A stretch of DNA of 64,000 nt from Sambucus nigra (GCA_949130495.1 OX422210.1:496597760-496661759); one strand, 5' to 3'. Shown: positions 1 to 14,680, numbered from the stretch's first letter. Made by a program: numbers and translations. The notes: generated from the letters alone by a model not told the origin.

Positions 1-699
1 ATGTAAGTCGTTGGAACTGATCACGCGATCGCATGACTCCCGATCTGACAATACAACAATAATTTGCAAATTTCTAGACAAAAGATTAAAAACATGGTGT
101 TAGTGGGTGAAAACACTTAACAGCCCACGAACGACTCTGTGAGTGGCACCAACACCTCGCATGGGACCAATGTAACTCGTATGAACTGACCAGGCAATCA
201 CGGGACTCCCGACTTGAGAATATGATGATAATTTATATATTTCTACACTTAGGCATAAAAACATGGCATTAGTTGGTGAAAACCCGAAACAGCTCCCTAA
301 CGATTCGATGAGTGGCACCAACACCTCGCACGGGACTAATGTAACTCGCAGGAACTGACCGCGTGATCACAAGACTACCGGTTTGATAAAATTATGATAA
401 TTTTATTATTTATAGACTTAGGCATAAAAACATGGCGTTAGTGGGTGAGAACCAAAAAATGCCTCCGAACGGCCCCATGAGCGGCACCAAAACCTCGCAT
501 GGGATTAATGTAAATCGTAGGAACTGACCGCGCGATCATGGGACTCCCAGTTTGAGAATACAATGATATTTTTAGACTTAGGCTTAAATACATGGCGTTA
601 GTGGCTGAAAACCCAAAATGGCCGCCGAACGGCTCCGTGAGTGGCACCAACACGTCGCACGGGACCAATGTGACTCGTATGAACTCACCACGTGATCAC

Positions 700-3600
700 G
701 GGACTCACGATTTGAGAAAATGATGATAATTTGCTTATTTATAGCCTTAGGCATAAAAACATGGCATTGGCGGGTGAAAACCCAAAACAGACCCCGAACG
801 GCCCCATGAGTGGCACCAATACCTCGTAGAGGACCACCGTAATTCGTAGGAACTGATCGCGTGATCACAAGACTCCCGATTTGAAAATACAACGATAATT
901 TCCAAATTTCTAGAATTAATCTTAAAAACATGGCGTTAGTAGGTGAAAACACGAAACAACCCCCGAACGGCTCTGTGAGTGGCACTAACACCTCGCACGA
1001 GAAAAATGTAACTCGTAGGAACTGACCACGCAATCACGGGACTCCTAGTTTGAGAATACGACGATAATTTGCATATTTTCAAACCTAGGCATAAAAACAT
1101 GGCGTTAGTGGGTAAAACCCGAAATAGCCCCCGAATGGCTCCGTGAGTGTCACCAACACCTCGCACGGGACCAATCTAACTCGTAGGAACTGACTGCGCG
1201 ATCACGAGACTCTCGGTTTGCCAAAATGATGATAATTTTCAAATTTCTAGACTTGGGCATGAAAAAATCGGGTTAGTGGGTGAAAACCCGAAACAGCCCC
1301 ATAAGTGGCACCAACACCCCGCACGGGACCAATGTAACTCATAGGAACTAATCGCGTGATCACAGGACTCCCAGTTTGAGAATACAATGATTATTTGCAT
1401 ATTTATAGACTTAGGCTTAAAAACATGGTCTTAGTGGGTGAAATCCCGAAATAGCCCCCGAACGGCTCTATGAGTGGCACCAAATCTCACATGGGACAAA
1501 TGTAACGCATAAGAACTGCACGCGCGATCATGGGTATCTCGATTTCATAAATTGATGATAATTTTCATACTTTTATGCTTAGGTATAAAAATATGGCCTT
1601 AGATGGTGAGAACCGAAAACAGCACACGAACGGCCCCGTAAGTGGCATCAACACCTTGCACGGGACAAATGTAACTCCCAGGAACTGATCGCATGATCAC
1701 GGGACTTTCGGTTTAAGAAAACAATGATAATTTGCATAATTCTAGACTTAGGCATAAAAGCATGGGGTTAGTGGGTGAAAACTCGAAACAGCCACCGAAC
1801 GGCCCCATGAGTGGCCCTAATACCACGTACGGGACCAATGTAACTTGTAGGAACTGACCGTGCGATCACGGGACTCTCGGTTGGAGAATACAATGATAAT
1901 TTATATACTTCTAGACTTAGGCTTAAAAACATGGTGTTAGTGGGTGAAAACCTGAAATAGCCCCTTTACGAAACCGTGAGTGGCACCAACACCTCGCACG
2001 GGACCAATGTAACTCGTCTGAACTGACCGCGTGATCACAGGACTCCTGATTTGAGAAAAAGATGATAATTTGCATATTTTTAGACTTAGGTATAAAAACA
2101 AGGCGTTTGCGGGCGAAAACCCAAAACTGCCCCCGAACGACCCCATGAGTTGCACCAGTACCTCGTAGAGGAACAATGTAAGTCATAGGAACTGATCGCG
2201 TGATCTCGGGACTCCTGATTTAAGAATACAATGATAATTTACAAATTTCTAGACGTAAGCTTAAAAACATGGCGTTAGTAGGTGAAAATATGAAACATCC
2301 CCCGAACGGCTCTGTGAATGGCACCAACACCTCGCACGGGACCAATATAACCCGTATGAATTGACCGCGTGATCACGGGATACCCGATTTGAGAAAATGA
2401 TGATAATTTACATATTTTTTTACTTGCGTACAAAAACAAGGTGTTTGCGGGTGAAAACAAAAAATAACCCCCGAACGGACCAATGAGTGGCACCAATACC
2501 TCGCAGAGGACCAATGTAAGTCGTAGGAACTGATCGCGCGATCATGGGACTCTTGGTTTGAGAATACAATGGTAATTTGAAAATATTGGACTTAAGCTTA
2601 AAAACATGGCGTTATCAGGTGAAAACACAAAACAACCCCCGAAAGGCTCTGTGAATGGCTCCAACACCTCGCACGGGACAAATGTAACTCATAGGAACTG
2701 ACCACGCGATCACGGGACTCTCTGTTTGAGAATGCGATGATAATTTGTATATTTCTACACATAGGCATAAACATATGACATTAGTGGGTGAAAACCCGAA
2801 ATAACCCCCAAACAGCTCCATGAGTGGCACCAACACCTCGCACGAGACCAATCTAACTCGAAGGAACTGACCGCGCAATCACGATACTCTTAATTTGAGA
2901 AAAGGACAACAATTTTCTTATTTCTAGTCTTAGGCATAAAAAAATCGAGTTAGTGGGTGAAAACCCAAAACATCCCCCGAACTTCCCCGTGAGTGGCACC
3001 AACACCTCGCATGGGACCAATCTAACTCGTAGGACCTGACCGCGTGATCACGGGACTCCCAATTTGAGAATATAATGACTATTTGCATATTTATAGACTT
3101 AGGCTTAAAAACATGGTGTTAGTGGGTGAAATCCCGAAACAGCTCCCGAATGGCTCAGTGAATGGCACCAAACCTCACACGGGACCAATGTAACTCGTAA
3201 GAATGGAATGCGCGATCATGGGTCTCCTGGTTTGAGCAATGGATGATAATTTTCATATTTCTAGACGTAAGTATAAAAATATGGCCTTAGCGGGTGAGAA
3301 CCAAAAACACAGCCCGAAATGGCCCCGTTAGTGGCATCAACACCTTGCACGGGACCATTGTAACTCCTAGGAACTGATCGGGGGATCAAGGGACTCTTGG
3401 TTTGAGAAAATGATGATCAATTGCATAATTGTAGACTTAGACATAAAAACATGGGGTTTTGTTGGTAACAGCCACCGAACGGCCCTGTGATTGGCCCTAA
3501 CACCTCGCACGGGACCAACGTAACTCGTAGGAACTGACCGTGCGATCATGGGAATCCCGGTTTGAGAATACAACGATAATTTACATATTTCTAGACATAG

Positions 3601-4070
3601 GCTTAAAAACATGGAGTTAGAGTGGGAAAACCCGAAATAGCCCGTGAACGAATCCATGAGTGGCACTAACACCTCGCACGGGACCAATGTAACTCATATG
3701 AACTGACCGCGTGATTACGGCTCTCCCAGTTTGAGAAAACGATGATAATTTGTATATTTTTAGACTTAGGTATAAAAACATGGCGTTTGCGAGAGAAAAA
3801 CCAAAATTTCCCCCTAACGGCCCCATGAGTGGCACTAATACCTCGCAGAGGACCAATGTAAGTCGTAAGAACTTATCGCGTGATCTCAGGACTCCCGGTT
3901 TGAGAATACAATGATAATTTACAAAATTCTAAACTTAAGCTTAAAAACATGGCGTTAGTGGGTGAAAATAGAAAATAGCTCCCGAACGGCTCTGTGAGTG
4001 GCACCACACCTCGCAAGGGACCAATGTAACTCGTAGGAATTGACCACGCGATCACGAAACTCCCGATTTG
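700..4070 (+). repeat. Higher-order repeat of about 1.68 kb (ten monomers), two copies
   Basis: Variant monomers recur at an offset of 1,675-1,687 bp. A variant with AAAAAATCGGGTTAGTGGGT near 1266 recurs near 2942. The variant lacking part of the GCACCAACACC block (reading GCACCAAATCTCAC near 1477) recurs near 3165. The variant GGCCCTAATACCACG near 1815 recurs near 3495, and CACCAATACCTCGTAGAGG near 815 recurs near 2490. Copy boundaries are approximate because I aligned by eye. Similarity fades after about 4070. Confidence 0.7.
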
Positions 4071-7000
4071 AGAATACGATGATTATTTGCATATTTCTAG
4101 ACTTAGGCATGAAAACATGGGGTTAGTGGGTGAAAACTCGAGACCACCCTCGAACGACTACGTGAGTGGACACAACACCTCGCACGTGACCAATCTAACT
4201 CGTAGGAACTGACCACGTGATCACGGGGCTCTCGGTTTGAGAAAAGGACAATAATTGGCATATTTTTAGATTTAGGCATAAAAACATGGGGTTAGTGGGT
4301 AAAAAACCGAAACAGCCCCCGAACGGCCCAGTGAGTGGCACCAACACCTCGTACGGACCAATGTAACTCGTAGGAACTAACACCGTGATCACGAGACTCT
4401 CAATTTGAGAATACAATGATAATTTGCATATTTCTAGACCTAGGCATAAAAACATTGGGTTAGTAGGTAAAAACACGAAATAACCCCCGAACGGCCCCGT
4501 GAGTGGCACCAACACCTCGCACGAGACCAATGTAACTCGTAGGAATAGACCGCGCGATCACGAGACTCTTGGTTTGATAATATGATGATAATTTTCATAT
4601 TTATAGACTGAGGATAAAAGCGTGGTGACAGTGGTGAAAACTCAAAACAATCCCCGAACGGCTCCTTGAGTGGCACCAGCACCTCTCACGGGAGCAATGT
4701 TACTCGTAGGAACTGACCACGTGATCACGGGACTCTTGAATTGAGAAAATAATGATAATTTGAATATTTCTAGAGTTAGGCATAAAAATATGGCATTAGC
4801 GGGTGAGAATCCAAAACAGCCCCCGAACGGCCCCATGAGTGGTACCAACACCTCGCACGGGACCAATGTAAATCGTAGGAACTGACTGCGTGATCACGAG
4901 AATCCCAAATTGAGAATACAATGATAATTTGTATATTTCTAGACTTAGGCATAAAAATATGGCGTTAGTGGGCGAAAACTCGAAACTGCCCCCGAACGGC
5001 TCTTTGAGTGGCACCAACTGCTCGCGCGGGACCAATCTAACTCGTAAGAACCGTGCGATCACGGGAATCCCGGTTTGACAATTCAATGATAATTTTCATA
5101 TTTCTAGACTTATGCTATAAAACATGGTGTTAGTGGGTTAAAAACTGAAATAACCCCCGAACAGCTTCGTGAGTGGCACCAACACCTCCCACGGGACCAA
5201 AGTAACACGTAGAAACTGACTGCATGATCACGGGACTCTCGATTTTAGAATACAATAATGATTCTCATATTTCAAGACTTAGGCTTAAAAACATGGCGTT
5301 AGTGGGTGAAAACACGAAACAACCCCTGAACGGCTCCGTAAGTGTCACCAACACCTCGCACGGGACCAATGTAACTCGTAGGAACTGATCGTGCAATCAT
5401 GGGACTCCCGGTTTGAGAATATGATGATAATTTTCATATTTCTAGAATTAGGCATAAAAACATGGCGTTAGTGGGCGATAACCCGAAACTGCCCCTGAAC
5501 AGCCCTTTGAGTTGCACCGACACCTCGCGCGGGAGCAATCTAACTCGTAGGAACTGTCTGCGCGATCACGGGACTCTGAGTTGGTGAATACTATGAAAAT
5601 TGTCCTATTTCTAGACTTAGGGATATATACATTGAGTTAAAAGCTAAAAATCCAAAATAGCCCCCGAACGGCCCAGTGAGTTGCTCTAACAACTCGCACA
5701 CGACCAGTGTAACTTGTAGGAACTGTTTGCGCGATCACGGGACTCCCAGTTTGAGAAAACGATGATAATTTGTTTATTTATATACTTAGGCATAAAAATA
5801 TGGGTTTAGTGGGCAAAAACTAGAAATTATCCCCGAACGGCCCCGTGAGTGGCACCAACATCTCGCATAGGACTAATGTAACTCATAGGAACTGACCGCG
5901 TGATCACGAGACTTTCGGTTTGAGAAAACTATGATAATTTGTATGTTTTTATACTTAGGCAGAAAAAGATAGTGTTAGTGGGTAAAAAATCGAAACAACC
6001 CCCGAACGTCCCCATTAGTGGCACCAACACCTCATACGGGACTACTGTAAATCGTAGGAACTTACCACGGTATCACAGGACTCCCGATTTGAGAATTCGA
6101 TAATAATTTAAAAATATCAGGACGTAATCAAAACATTGTGTGAGTGGGTGAAAACTCGACACAAACCCCGAAAGTCCCCATGAGTGGCAGTAGCACCTCG
6201 CACGAGACCAATGTAACTCGTAGGAACTGATCGCGCGAACACGGGCCTCTCAGTTTGAGAATACGACGATAATTTCCATATTTCAAAACTTACCTTTTAA
6301 AAACATGGCGTTGGTGGGTGAAAACTCAAAATAGCCTCCAACAAGCCCGATAGTGGCATAAACACCTCGCACGAGACCAATGTAACTTGTAGAAATAGAC
6401 CGCGCGATGATGAGACTCTCGGTTCAAGAATACGATGATAATTTGCATATTTTTGGACTTAGGCTAAAAACATGGTGTCAGTGGGTGAAAACTCGAAATA
6501 GCCCCCGAACAGCTTCGTGAGAGGCATCAACACCTCTCATGGGACCAATGTAACTCGCAGGAACTGACTACGCGATCACGAGACTCCTGATTTGAGAAAA
6601 TAATGATAATTTGCATATTTCTATACTTCGGCATAAAAACACGGTGTTAGCGGGTGAGAACCCAAAACATTCCCCAAACGGCCCCATGACTGGCACCAAC
6701 ACCGCAGATGGGACCAATGTAAATTGAAGGAACTAATCGCGCGATCACGGGACTCCCGATTTGAGAATACAGTGATAATTTGTATATTTCTAGACTTAGG
6801 CATAAAAACATGGCATTAGGGGGTGAAAACATAAAACAGCCCCTGAACGGTTCTTTTAGTGGCACCAACACCTCACGCGGGACCAATTTAACTCGTAGGA
6901 ACTGACCGCGCAATCACGGGAGTCCGGTTTTGTGAATACTATGAAAATTTGCTTATTTCCACACTTAGGCATACATACATTGCGTTAGAAGTTAAATCCC

Positions 7001-7987
7001 CAAAACAACCCCCGAATGGCCTCCTGAGTGGCACCAACACCTCGCACGGGACCAGTGTAACTCGTAGGAACTGACCGCGCGATCACGGGACTACCAGTTT
7101 GAGAAAATGACTATAATTTGCATATTTTTAGACTTCGGCTAAAAACATGGCGTTAGGGAGTGAAAACTCGAAACATCTCCCGAATGGCTCCGTCAGTGCC
7201 ACCAACACTTCGCATGGGATGTTAGTAACTCGTAGCAACTGATCGTGCGATGACGAGACTCTCAATTTGAGAATATGACTATGATTTGCATATTTTAAGA
7301 CATACCTTTTAAAAATATGGCATTGGTGTGTGAAAGCTCAAACAACCCCCGAACAAGCCTGTTAGTGGCACCAACACCTCACACGAGACCAACGTAACTC
7401 GTAGGAACCGATCGCGCGGTCACAAGACTCACGGTTCAAGAATACGATGATAATTTGCATATTTTGGACTTAGTCTAAAAACATGGCGTCAGTGGGTGAA
7501 ACCCAGAAACAACCCTCGAACGGCTCTGTGAGTGTCACCAACACCTTTTACGGGACCAATGTAACTCGTAGGAACTGACCGCGCGATCACGGGACTCCTT
7601 GATTAAGAAAATGATGATAATTTGCATATTTCAAGACTTCGGCATAAAAACATGGCGTTAGCGGGTGAAAACCCAAAATAGCCCCCGAACGGCACCGTGA
7701 GTGGCACCAACACCTCATACGGGACAAATTTAACTCGTAGGAACTAACCGTGCGATCACAGGACTCCTGATTTTTGAATACAATGATAATTTGCATATTT
7801 CTAGACTTGGGCATAAAAAAATGGTGTTACGGGTTGAAAACTCGAAACTGCCCCCGATTGGCTCTTGGAGTGTCACCAAAATCTCGCGCGTGACCAATTT
7901 AACTCATAGGAACAGACCGTGCGATCACGAGACTCCCGGTTTGAGAAAATGATGATAATTTGCACATTTCTAAACATAGGCATAAAA

Positions 7988-10900
7988 ACATGGCGTTAGC
8001 GGGTGCAAACCCAAAATGTCCCCTGAACGGTCCCGTGAGAGGCACCAACACCTCGCACGGAACCAATGTGAATCGGAGGAACTGACCATGCGATCACGGG
8101 AATACCAATTTGAGAATACAATGATAATTTCCGTATTTTGAGACTTAGGCTTAAATACATGGCGTTAATGGGTGAAAACCCAAAATATCCCTCGAACGGT
8201 TCCGTGTGTGGCACGAACACCTCACACGGGACCAATGTAACTTGTTAGAACTGATCGTGGGATCACGGGTCTCCCGGTTTGATAAAACGACAATAATTTG
8301 CATATTTATAGACTTAGGCATAAAAACATGGTGTCAGCAGGTGAGAACCCAAAAAAATCCCGTGAATGGCAGCAACACCTTGCACGGGACCACTGTAACT
8401 CATAGGAACTGACTGCACAATCACAGGACTCTCGATTTGTTAAAATGACGATAATTTTCATATTTCTAGACTTAGGCATACAAACATTGGGTTAGTGGGT
8501 GAAAACTCGAAACAACCCACGAACGGCCCCGTGAGTGGCACTAACACCTCGCAGAGGACCAATGTAATTGGTAGGAACTCATCGCGCGATTACGGGACTC
8601 TTCATTTGAGAACACAACGATAATTTGTATATTTCTAGATTTAGGCATAAAAACATGGTAATAGTGGTTGAAAACTCGAAACAGCCCTCAAACGGCTCTA
8701 TGAGTGGCACCAAATCTCACACGGGACGAATGTAACTCGTAAGAACTGAACGCGCGATCACGGGTCTCTTTGTTTCATAAATTGATGATAATTTGCATAT
8801 TTCTAGACTTAGGCATAAAAACATGGCGTTAGCGGGTGAAAACTCAAAATAACCCCCCAAACGGCCCCGTGAGTGGCACCAACACCTCGCACGGGACCAA
8901 TGTAACTCGTAGGAACTGATTGCACGATCATGGGATTCCCGATTTTAGAATACAACGATAATTTTTGTATTTCTAGACTTAGGATTAAATACATGGCATT
9001 AATGGGTGAAAACCCAAAACAGCACCCAAATAGTTCCGTGTGTGGCACCAACTCCTCGCACGGGACCAATGTAAATTGTTAGAACTGATCGCATCATCAC
9101 GGGTCTCCCGGTTTGAAAAAATGACGATAATTTGCATATTTCTTGACTTAGGCATAAAAACATGGTGTTAGCGGGTGAGAACCCAAAATAGCCCCATGAG
9201 TGGTAGCAACACCTTGCACGGGACCACTATAACTCGTAGGAACAGACCGCACGATCACGGGACTCTCAAGTTGTGAAAATGACGATGATTTTCATATTTC
9301 TAGACCTAGGCATAAAACATTGGGTTAGTGGTTGAAAACACGAAACAACCCATGAACGACCATGTGAGTGGCACCAACACCTCGCACGGGAACAATCTAA
9401 CTAATAGGAACTGACCGCTCGATCACGAGATTCTCGGTTTGAGAATATAAGGATAATTTGCATATTTCAAGACTTAAGCTTAAAAAGGTGGCGTTAGTGG
9501 GTGAAAACACGAAACAGCCCCCGAACGGCTCTATGAGTGGCACCACACATCGGACGGGACCAAAATAACTCGTAGGAACTGACCACGTGATCACGGGACT
9601 CCTGATTTGAGAATACGATGATAATTTTCATATTACTAGACTTAGGCATAAAAACATGGTGGGTGAAAACAAGAAATATCCCCCGAACGGCTCTGTGGTG
9701 GCACCAACACCTCGCACGGGACCAATCTAACTCATAGGAACTGACATTGATGTCACGGGACACCGGGTTTGTGAATACGATGAAAACTTTCATATTTCTA
9801 GACTTAGGCATAAAAACATGGCGTTAGAAGGTAAAAACCCGGAACAGCCATGAACGACCTCGTGAGTGGCACCAACACCTCGCACATGACTAGTGCAACT
9901 CGTAGGAACTGATCGCGCGAACATGGGACTCTCATTTTGAGAAAATGATGATAATTTACATATTTCTAAACTTGGGCTTAAAACAAGGCGTTAGAGGGTG
10001 AAAAGCCAAAAAAGCCCCAAAACGGCCCCGAGAGGGGTACTAACACTCACCTGAGACCAATGTAACTTGTTGGAACTCACCACGCGATCAAGTGACTCCA
10101 GATTAAAAAATACGACGATAATTTTTATATTTCTGGACTTAAGCATAAAAATATGGGGTTAGTGGGAGAAAATCGGAAACAGCCCCCGAACGGCCCAATG
10201 TGTGGCACTAACACCTCGCGTGAGACCAATGTAACTCGTAGGAACTGACTGCGCAATCATGGGACACCCGATTTGAGAATACAATGATAATTTTCATATT
10301 TCTAGTCTTAGGCTTAAATACATGGCGTTAGTGGATGAAAACCCGAAATAGGGCCCGAACGGTTCCGTGTGTGGCACCAACACCTCGCACAGGACCAATG
10401 TAACTTGTTAGAACTAATCGCGTGATCACGGGTCTCCCGGTTTAAGAAATTGATGATGATTTGCATATTTCTAGGCTTAGGCATAGAAACATGGTGTTAG
10501 CAGGGGAGAACCCAAAACATCCCCATGAGAGGTAGCAACACCTTGCATGGGACCAATGTTACTCGTAGGAACTGACCGCGCGATCATGGGACTCTCGGTT
10601 TGTGAAAATGACGATAATTTTCATATTTCTAGACTGAGGCAAAAAAACATTATGTTGTGGGTGAAAACCCGAAATAGCCCCCGAACGGCCTCGTGAGTGG
10701 CACCAACACCTCGCACGGGCCAATGTAACTCATAGGAACTGACCGTGGGATCACGGGACTCCTGTTTTAAGAACTTAATGATGATTTGCATATTTCTAGT
10801 TTTAGTCATAAAAACATGGTGTTAGTGGGTGAAAACCAGAAGGAGCCCCCGAACGGCTCTGTGAGTGGAACCAACACCTCACACGGGACTAATGTAACTC

Positions 10901-12346
10901 ATAAGAACTGAACGTGCGATCACGGGTCTCCCAATTTGTGAATATGATTATAATTTGCATATTTCTAGACTTAGGCATAAAAATATGGCGTTAGAGGGTG
11001 AAAACCCAAACAACCCCCGAATGGCTCCGTGAGTGGCACCAACACCTCGCACGGGACCAATCTAACTCATAGCAACTACCGCAGGATCATGGGACTCCCG
11101 GTTTGAGAATACAAGGATAATTTGCATATTTCTAGACTTAAGCTTAAAAAGATGGCGTTATTGGGTTAAAACCCGAAACAGCCCCCGAACGGCTCCGTGT
11201 GTGGCACCAACACCTCGCACGGGACCAATGTAACTCGTAAGAACTGAACGTGCGATCACCGGTCTCCCGATTTGAGAATTCAATGATAAATTGCACGTTT
11301 TTATACTTTCTCATAAAAACATGGCGTTCGAGGGTGAAACCCCGAAACAGCCCCCGAACGGCTCTGTGAGTGGCACCAACACACCGCACGGGACTAATGT
11401 AACTCGTAGGAACTGATCGCGGGATCACGAGACTCCCGATTTGAGAATAGGATGATAATTTGCATATTTTTAGACTTCGGCATAAAAACATGGCATTAGT
11501 GGGTGAAAACTCGAAATAGCCCCCGAACGACTCTGTGATTGGCACCAACACCTCGCACGGGACCAATCTAACTCGTAGGAACTGATCGCGTAGTCACGGG
11601 ACTCCGAGTTTCTGAATACGATGAAAATTTCCATATGTCTGGACTTAGGCATAAAAACATGGCGTTAGAAGGTAAAAATCCATTAGAGCCATGAACGGTT
11701 TCGTGAGTTGCCCCAACACGTCGCACGGGACCAGTCTTACTCATAGGAACTGATTGCGCGATCGCAGGACTCTCAGTTTGAGAAAATGATGATAATTTGC
11801 ATATTTCTAGATTTAGGCATAAAAACATGGAGTTAGCGGGTGAAAAGCCAAAAGATCCCCCAAACGGCCCCGTGAGGGGCACCAACTCCTCACCCAGGAC
11901 CAATGTTACTCGTAGGAGCTGACCGCGCAATCAAGTGACTTCCGATTTAAAAATATGTTGATAATTTGCATATTTCTAGACTTAGGCATAAAAATATGGG
12001 TTTAGTTGCTGAAAATAGAAAATAGACCCCGAACGGCCCCATGAGTGGCACTAACACCTCGCACGAGACCAATGTAACTCGTAGGAACTGATTGCGTGAT
12101 CGCGGGGCACCCGGTTTGAGAATACGATGATAATTTGCCTCTTATAGATTAGGCTAAAAACATGGCATTAGTGAGTGAAAACCCGACACAACCCCCGAAT
12201 GGCTCCCTGAGTGGAACTAACACCTCGCACGGGACAAATGTAACTCGTAGAAACAGACCGCACAATGATGGACTCCCAATTTGAGAATATGATGATAATT
12301 TGCATTTTTCAAGACTTACCTTAAAAAACATGGCGTTGGTGGGTGA
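7988..12346 (+). repeat. 5.86-kb higher-order repeat unit 1, left part (before the copia insertion)
   Basis: This stretch matches, monomer by monomer, 23728-25326 followed by 38231-41008, once the inserted elements are removed. Diagnostic shared variants are GTGTGTGGCAC near 8208 and 23946, the GCACCAAATCTCACACGGG variant near 8706 and 24443, a short CACCACAC variant near 9541 and 25284, and GGCTCTGTGGTGGCACC near 9690 and 38347. The offset after subtracting the copia element is about 5,860 bp, roughly 35 monomers. The unit continues past the copia element at 22230. Confidence 0.75.
12342..12346. other. Target site duplication GGTGA, left copy (copia)
   Basis: The five bases GGTGA directly precede the left LTR and are repeated at 22225-22229 directly after the right LTR. 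They lie in the GTGGGTGAAAAC segment of the satellite monomer. A five-base duplication is usual for plant LTR retrotransposons. Confidence 0.9.
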
Positions 12347-14331
12347 TGAAAAATGTTGCTAATGCCATTTAGCACAAGGTTAAACTGTATAAGCAACTCC
12401 GAATGTTTGTTGGAGAAACCATTTTCTTTTGAAAATAAAAATTATAAACAAGATGTGTTTACAAAGAAACTTATGTACGAGAGTAATTAAGATTGTGTAA
12501 TCAGTTTTCCAAACTAAGGCAGTTTCAAAAAAATTTAGCACACTTATAGAATGAGATGAGTAGATGAAGATAATCAACACAATGATTTTAACGTGGTAAA
12601 ACCTCTCCCAACAGAGGAAACATCCACGGTGACTTCTAAGTCACAAAAGCAAAAATCCACTAATAACAAAAATCAGTTACAAACAATACAACATGCAAGC
12701 ACACAAATCAACCTATTCTAAGTTTAGGAATATACCCCCTTGGTGTCCTTCTAACTTCTCATAGATCTGATTTGTTAATGATGTTCTTCCAGTTTGCTAA
12801 CTTCCTTTGCTTTAGCTTCTTTACGTCGACTCAATGATCTCAGATCTTAAACACAACACTTCCAGTGTAGTAGTGTGTTAAGTGTTTTTGTAGTGATTCC
12901 TATTCACATGCATGAACTCACACACACTTAGATTTACAAACAGTCCTAGTAAATTACATATAAAGTCTATATGCAGTGATTTTAGTTTATTTCTTTCTCA
13001 CAGAACTCGAACCCTTTTTGACCTTTAAATATAACCCAGATTCCACGGAGATCTTTCTTTAGAAATCGGTCAAGACCTTAATCAATCTCTTTTGAAAATA
13101 TTTATGAGATTGAAAACCCTCCAAGTGCGAATCCAACTAGGTCAGAGTTAAGTTTTGTAAAAACAGAAACTATAAAACATTTTAAAACCAAATCAGAAAT
13201 GATTTTCTTAAACCAAGTAGAAAATATGCAGATCTAGTGAAAAATGTAACATGCAGAGTATAGATCTAACGTTTCTATGGAAAAAGAAACAAGATCTTCA
13301 CTCTAAAGTTTAAGTTGTGAACAAGATCAAAAGATCACGAGGTTACAGCAACGATATGAACAAACCACTCTCTCTCTCAAACACTCAGGTTGTGTTTGGG
13401 GTTGAATGTATACGAAGGTTTGTTTCTGAGTTGAAGTGTTTAAGGGTTAGGGTTTGGTTTTGGGCTAACTGTTTCCCTTTCTCTCTCTTCTCTCTATTTT
13501 TTTCTCTCTTCTTTCACTTCTCTCTTCTCTCTCTTATTTTTTTCTCTCAGAAAGACGAATGCCCAAAAGTCTTCTAAGGCTGAGAAGAGGAGGGTATATA
13601 TAGGGCTGAGGGAAGGTTCTGGACGTTCGAGGGTAATTAAGGGCTGTGATCAAGTCTTGAAAGGTTTGACTTGATCCAAAGGTTATAAGACAGCGGTGGA
13701 TTAAAAAAATTCTGATTGGTTCATATGGATAGCACCGGGATTAACCAAGAACACATGCAGACCCTTGATAAGGAATGATCCAACGTTCATCAAACATCCA
13801 TCCAGCCCTCTCACATAACAAACACAAATACATTCACCCGGAGGATGACAAGTGTTGGCCTGTGAGTGGCTCTCACACGCGCATCAAAATAATTACAAAA
13901 CATCACCCTAAAGTCTCTAGCGCATTGAGTTCCTACCCAACCAAACATTTTAATGAAAACAGAAGTTTCCAAAACAGAATATTAACCCCACAAATTATAT
14001 TATACCATTTTATTAGTAAAAACCTTTATTAAAAAAATGTTAAAAAAAGGTTTAAAAAAATATTTAAAAAACCCCAAAAATTATTAAAGCTCCAATTCGA
14101 GGGGAATTAAACACACACTCAATTTTAAGCAATATGAACACATGTATGCACTTCTAATTGTGTGTAGTGTGATTCATTTTATACCATCATGGATCATTGA
14201 AGAGGATTAGAGAGATAAGTTCTGAGGCTTTTTGGTTTCTAGGATGGACTACCAATTTTGTCAATATTTCCAAATTAGTTGAGAACTTATACAATGTAGA
14301 CTTAAGCAAGTCAAAGGTATAAGGTGCTTCA
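12347..14331 (-). repeat. 3' LTR of the copia element
   Basis: It spans 1,985 bp and on the minus strand begins TGAAGCACC and ends TTTTTCA. It pairs with 20230-22224 almost throughout; the other copy is 10 bp longer, mostly from a small duplication in an A/T-rich run near 21930. Several differences at the inner edge are at CpG sites, for example ACGTCGCG in the other copy against ATGTTGCT here, as expected from methylcytosine decay. A CT-rich stretch lies at about 13474-13548. Short open frames on the plus strand inside the LTR occur in both copies and have no recognisable product. Confidence 0.95.
13595..13602 (-). promoter_or_regulatory. TATA box in copia 3' LTR
   Basis: TATATATA read on the minus strand within CTATATATACCC. 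The same site lies at 21478-21485 in the 5' LTR. It is the clearest core promoter motif in the LTR and sits about 1.25 kb upstream of the LTR inner end, so the R/U5 part would be long. Confidence 0.5.
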
Positions 14332-14345
14332 ATATCCCCCTTTGG
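14332..14345 (-). other. Polypurine tract of the copia element
   Basis: On the minus strand the sequence next to the 3' LTR is CCAAAGGGGGATAT, the expected plus-strand primer position. A second purine-rich stretch, AAAATGGGGGAGAAA, lies at 14595-14609. Iterated purine tracts upstream of the 3' LTR are a reported trait of Sireviruses. The rest of 14346-14680 holds no recognisable gene. Confidence 0.8.
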
Positions 14346-14680
14346 AAATATGAGACAAAATCTCCTTTGAGTTAGCTTAAAACTCGTAGGGAACCAAAAA
14401 TAAAACCTAGTCCTACACAAAAGATACTATCTACCCAATTCCTAGAAAGTCAAAAATTACATAACTCAACTATTTACAAATTTTTACACTAGAAACGGTA
14501 GACAATCAATAGAAGAGATTCCTGCAAATATGCACACTACGATCAAGCAGTTTAGATGAAATGTGAACAAAAAAATGAACTCATAAAACTCAAATTTCTC
14601 CCCCATTTTGTCTCAAATGGACAAAGGGTAAAACTTAAAGTCTTGAGAGTTTAATCAGAGCATACCATGCCTATAGAATT

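Larger units (their letters stand above)
1..12346 (+). repeat. 169-bp satellite array, block A
   Basis: Head-to-tail tandem repeat. The landmark ACATGGCGTTAGTGGGTGAA recurs at spacings of almost exactly 169 bp (ATGG at 94, 263, 432, 592, 761, 930, 1099), giving about 73 monomers. Each monomer has an AT-rich half (around GATAATTTGCATATTTCTAG) and a GC-richer half (around GAGTGGCACCAACACCTCGC and GGAACTGACCGCGCGATCAC). Neighbouring monomers differ at many sites while monomers some distance apart match better, which indicates higher-order repeats. All monomers are in one orientation. The array is open at the left window edge and ends at the copia target site. Short open frames of 60-150 codons on the minus strand recur because the monomer has few stops there; I see no gene in this block. 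Confidence 0.97.

Noticed and set aside
100..12331. Many minus-strand open frames of 60-149 codons with repeated sequence such as EVLVPLTEPFGGCFGFSP
   Set aside because: They recur in every few monomers, shift frame because 169 is not a multiple of 3, and have no start context or known domain. They follow from few stops on one strand of the satellite.
13317..14032. 86- and 85-codon plus-strand frames in the copia LTR, repeated at 21200-21915
   Set aside because: Antisense to the element, low complexity (Ser/Phe-rich from a CT-rich stretch), and present only because the LTR is duplicated.
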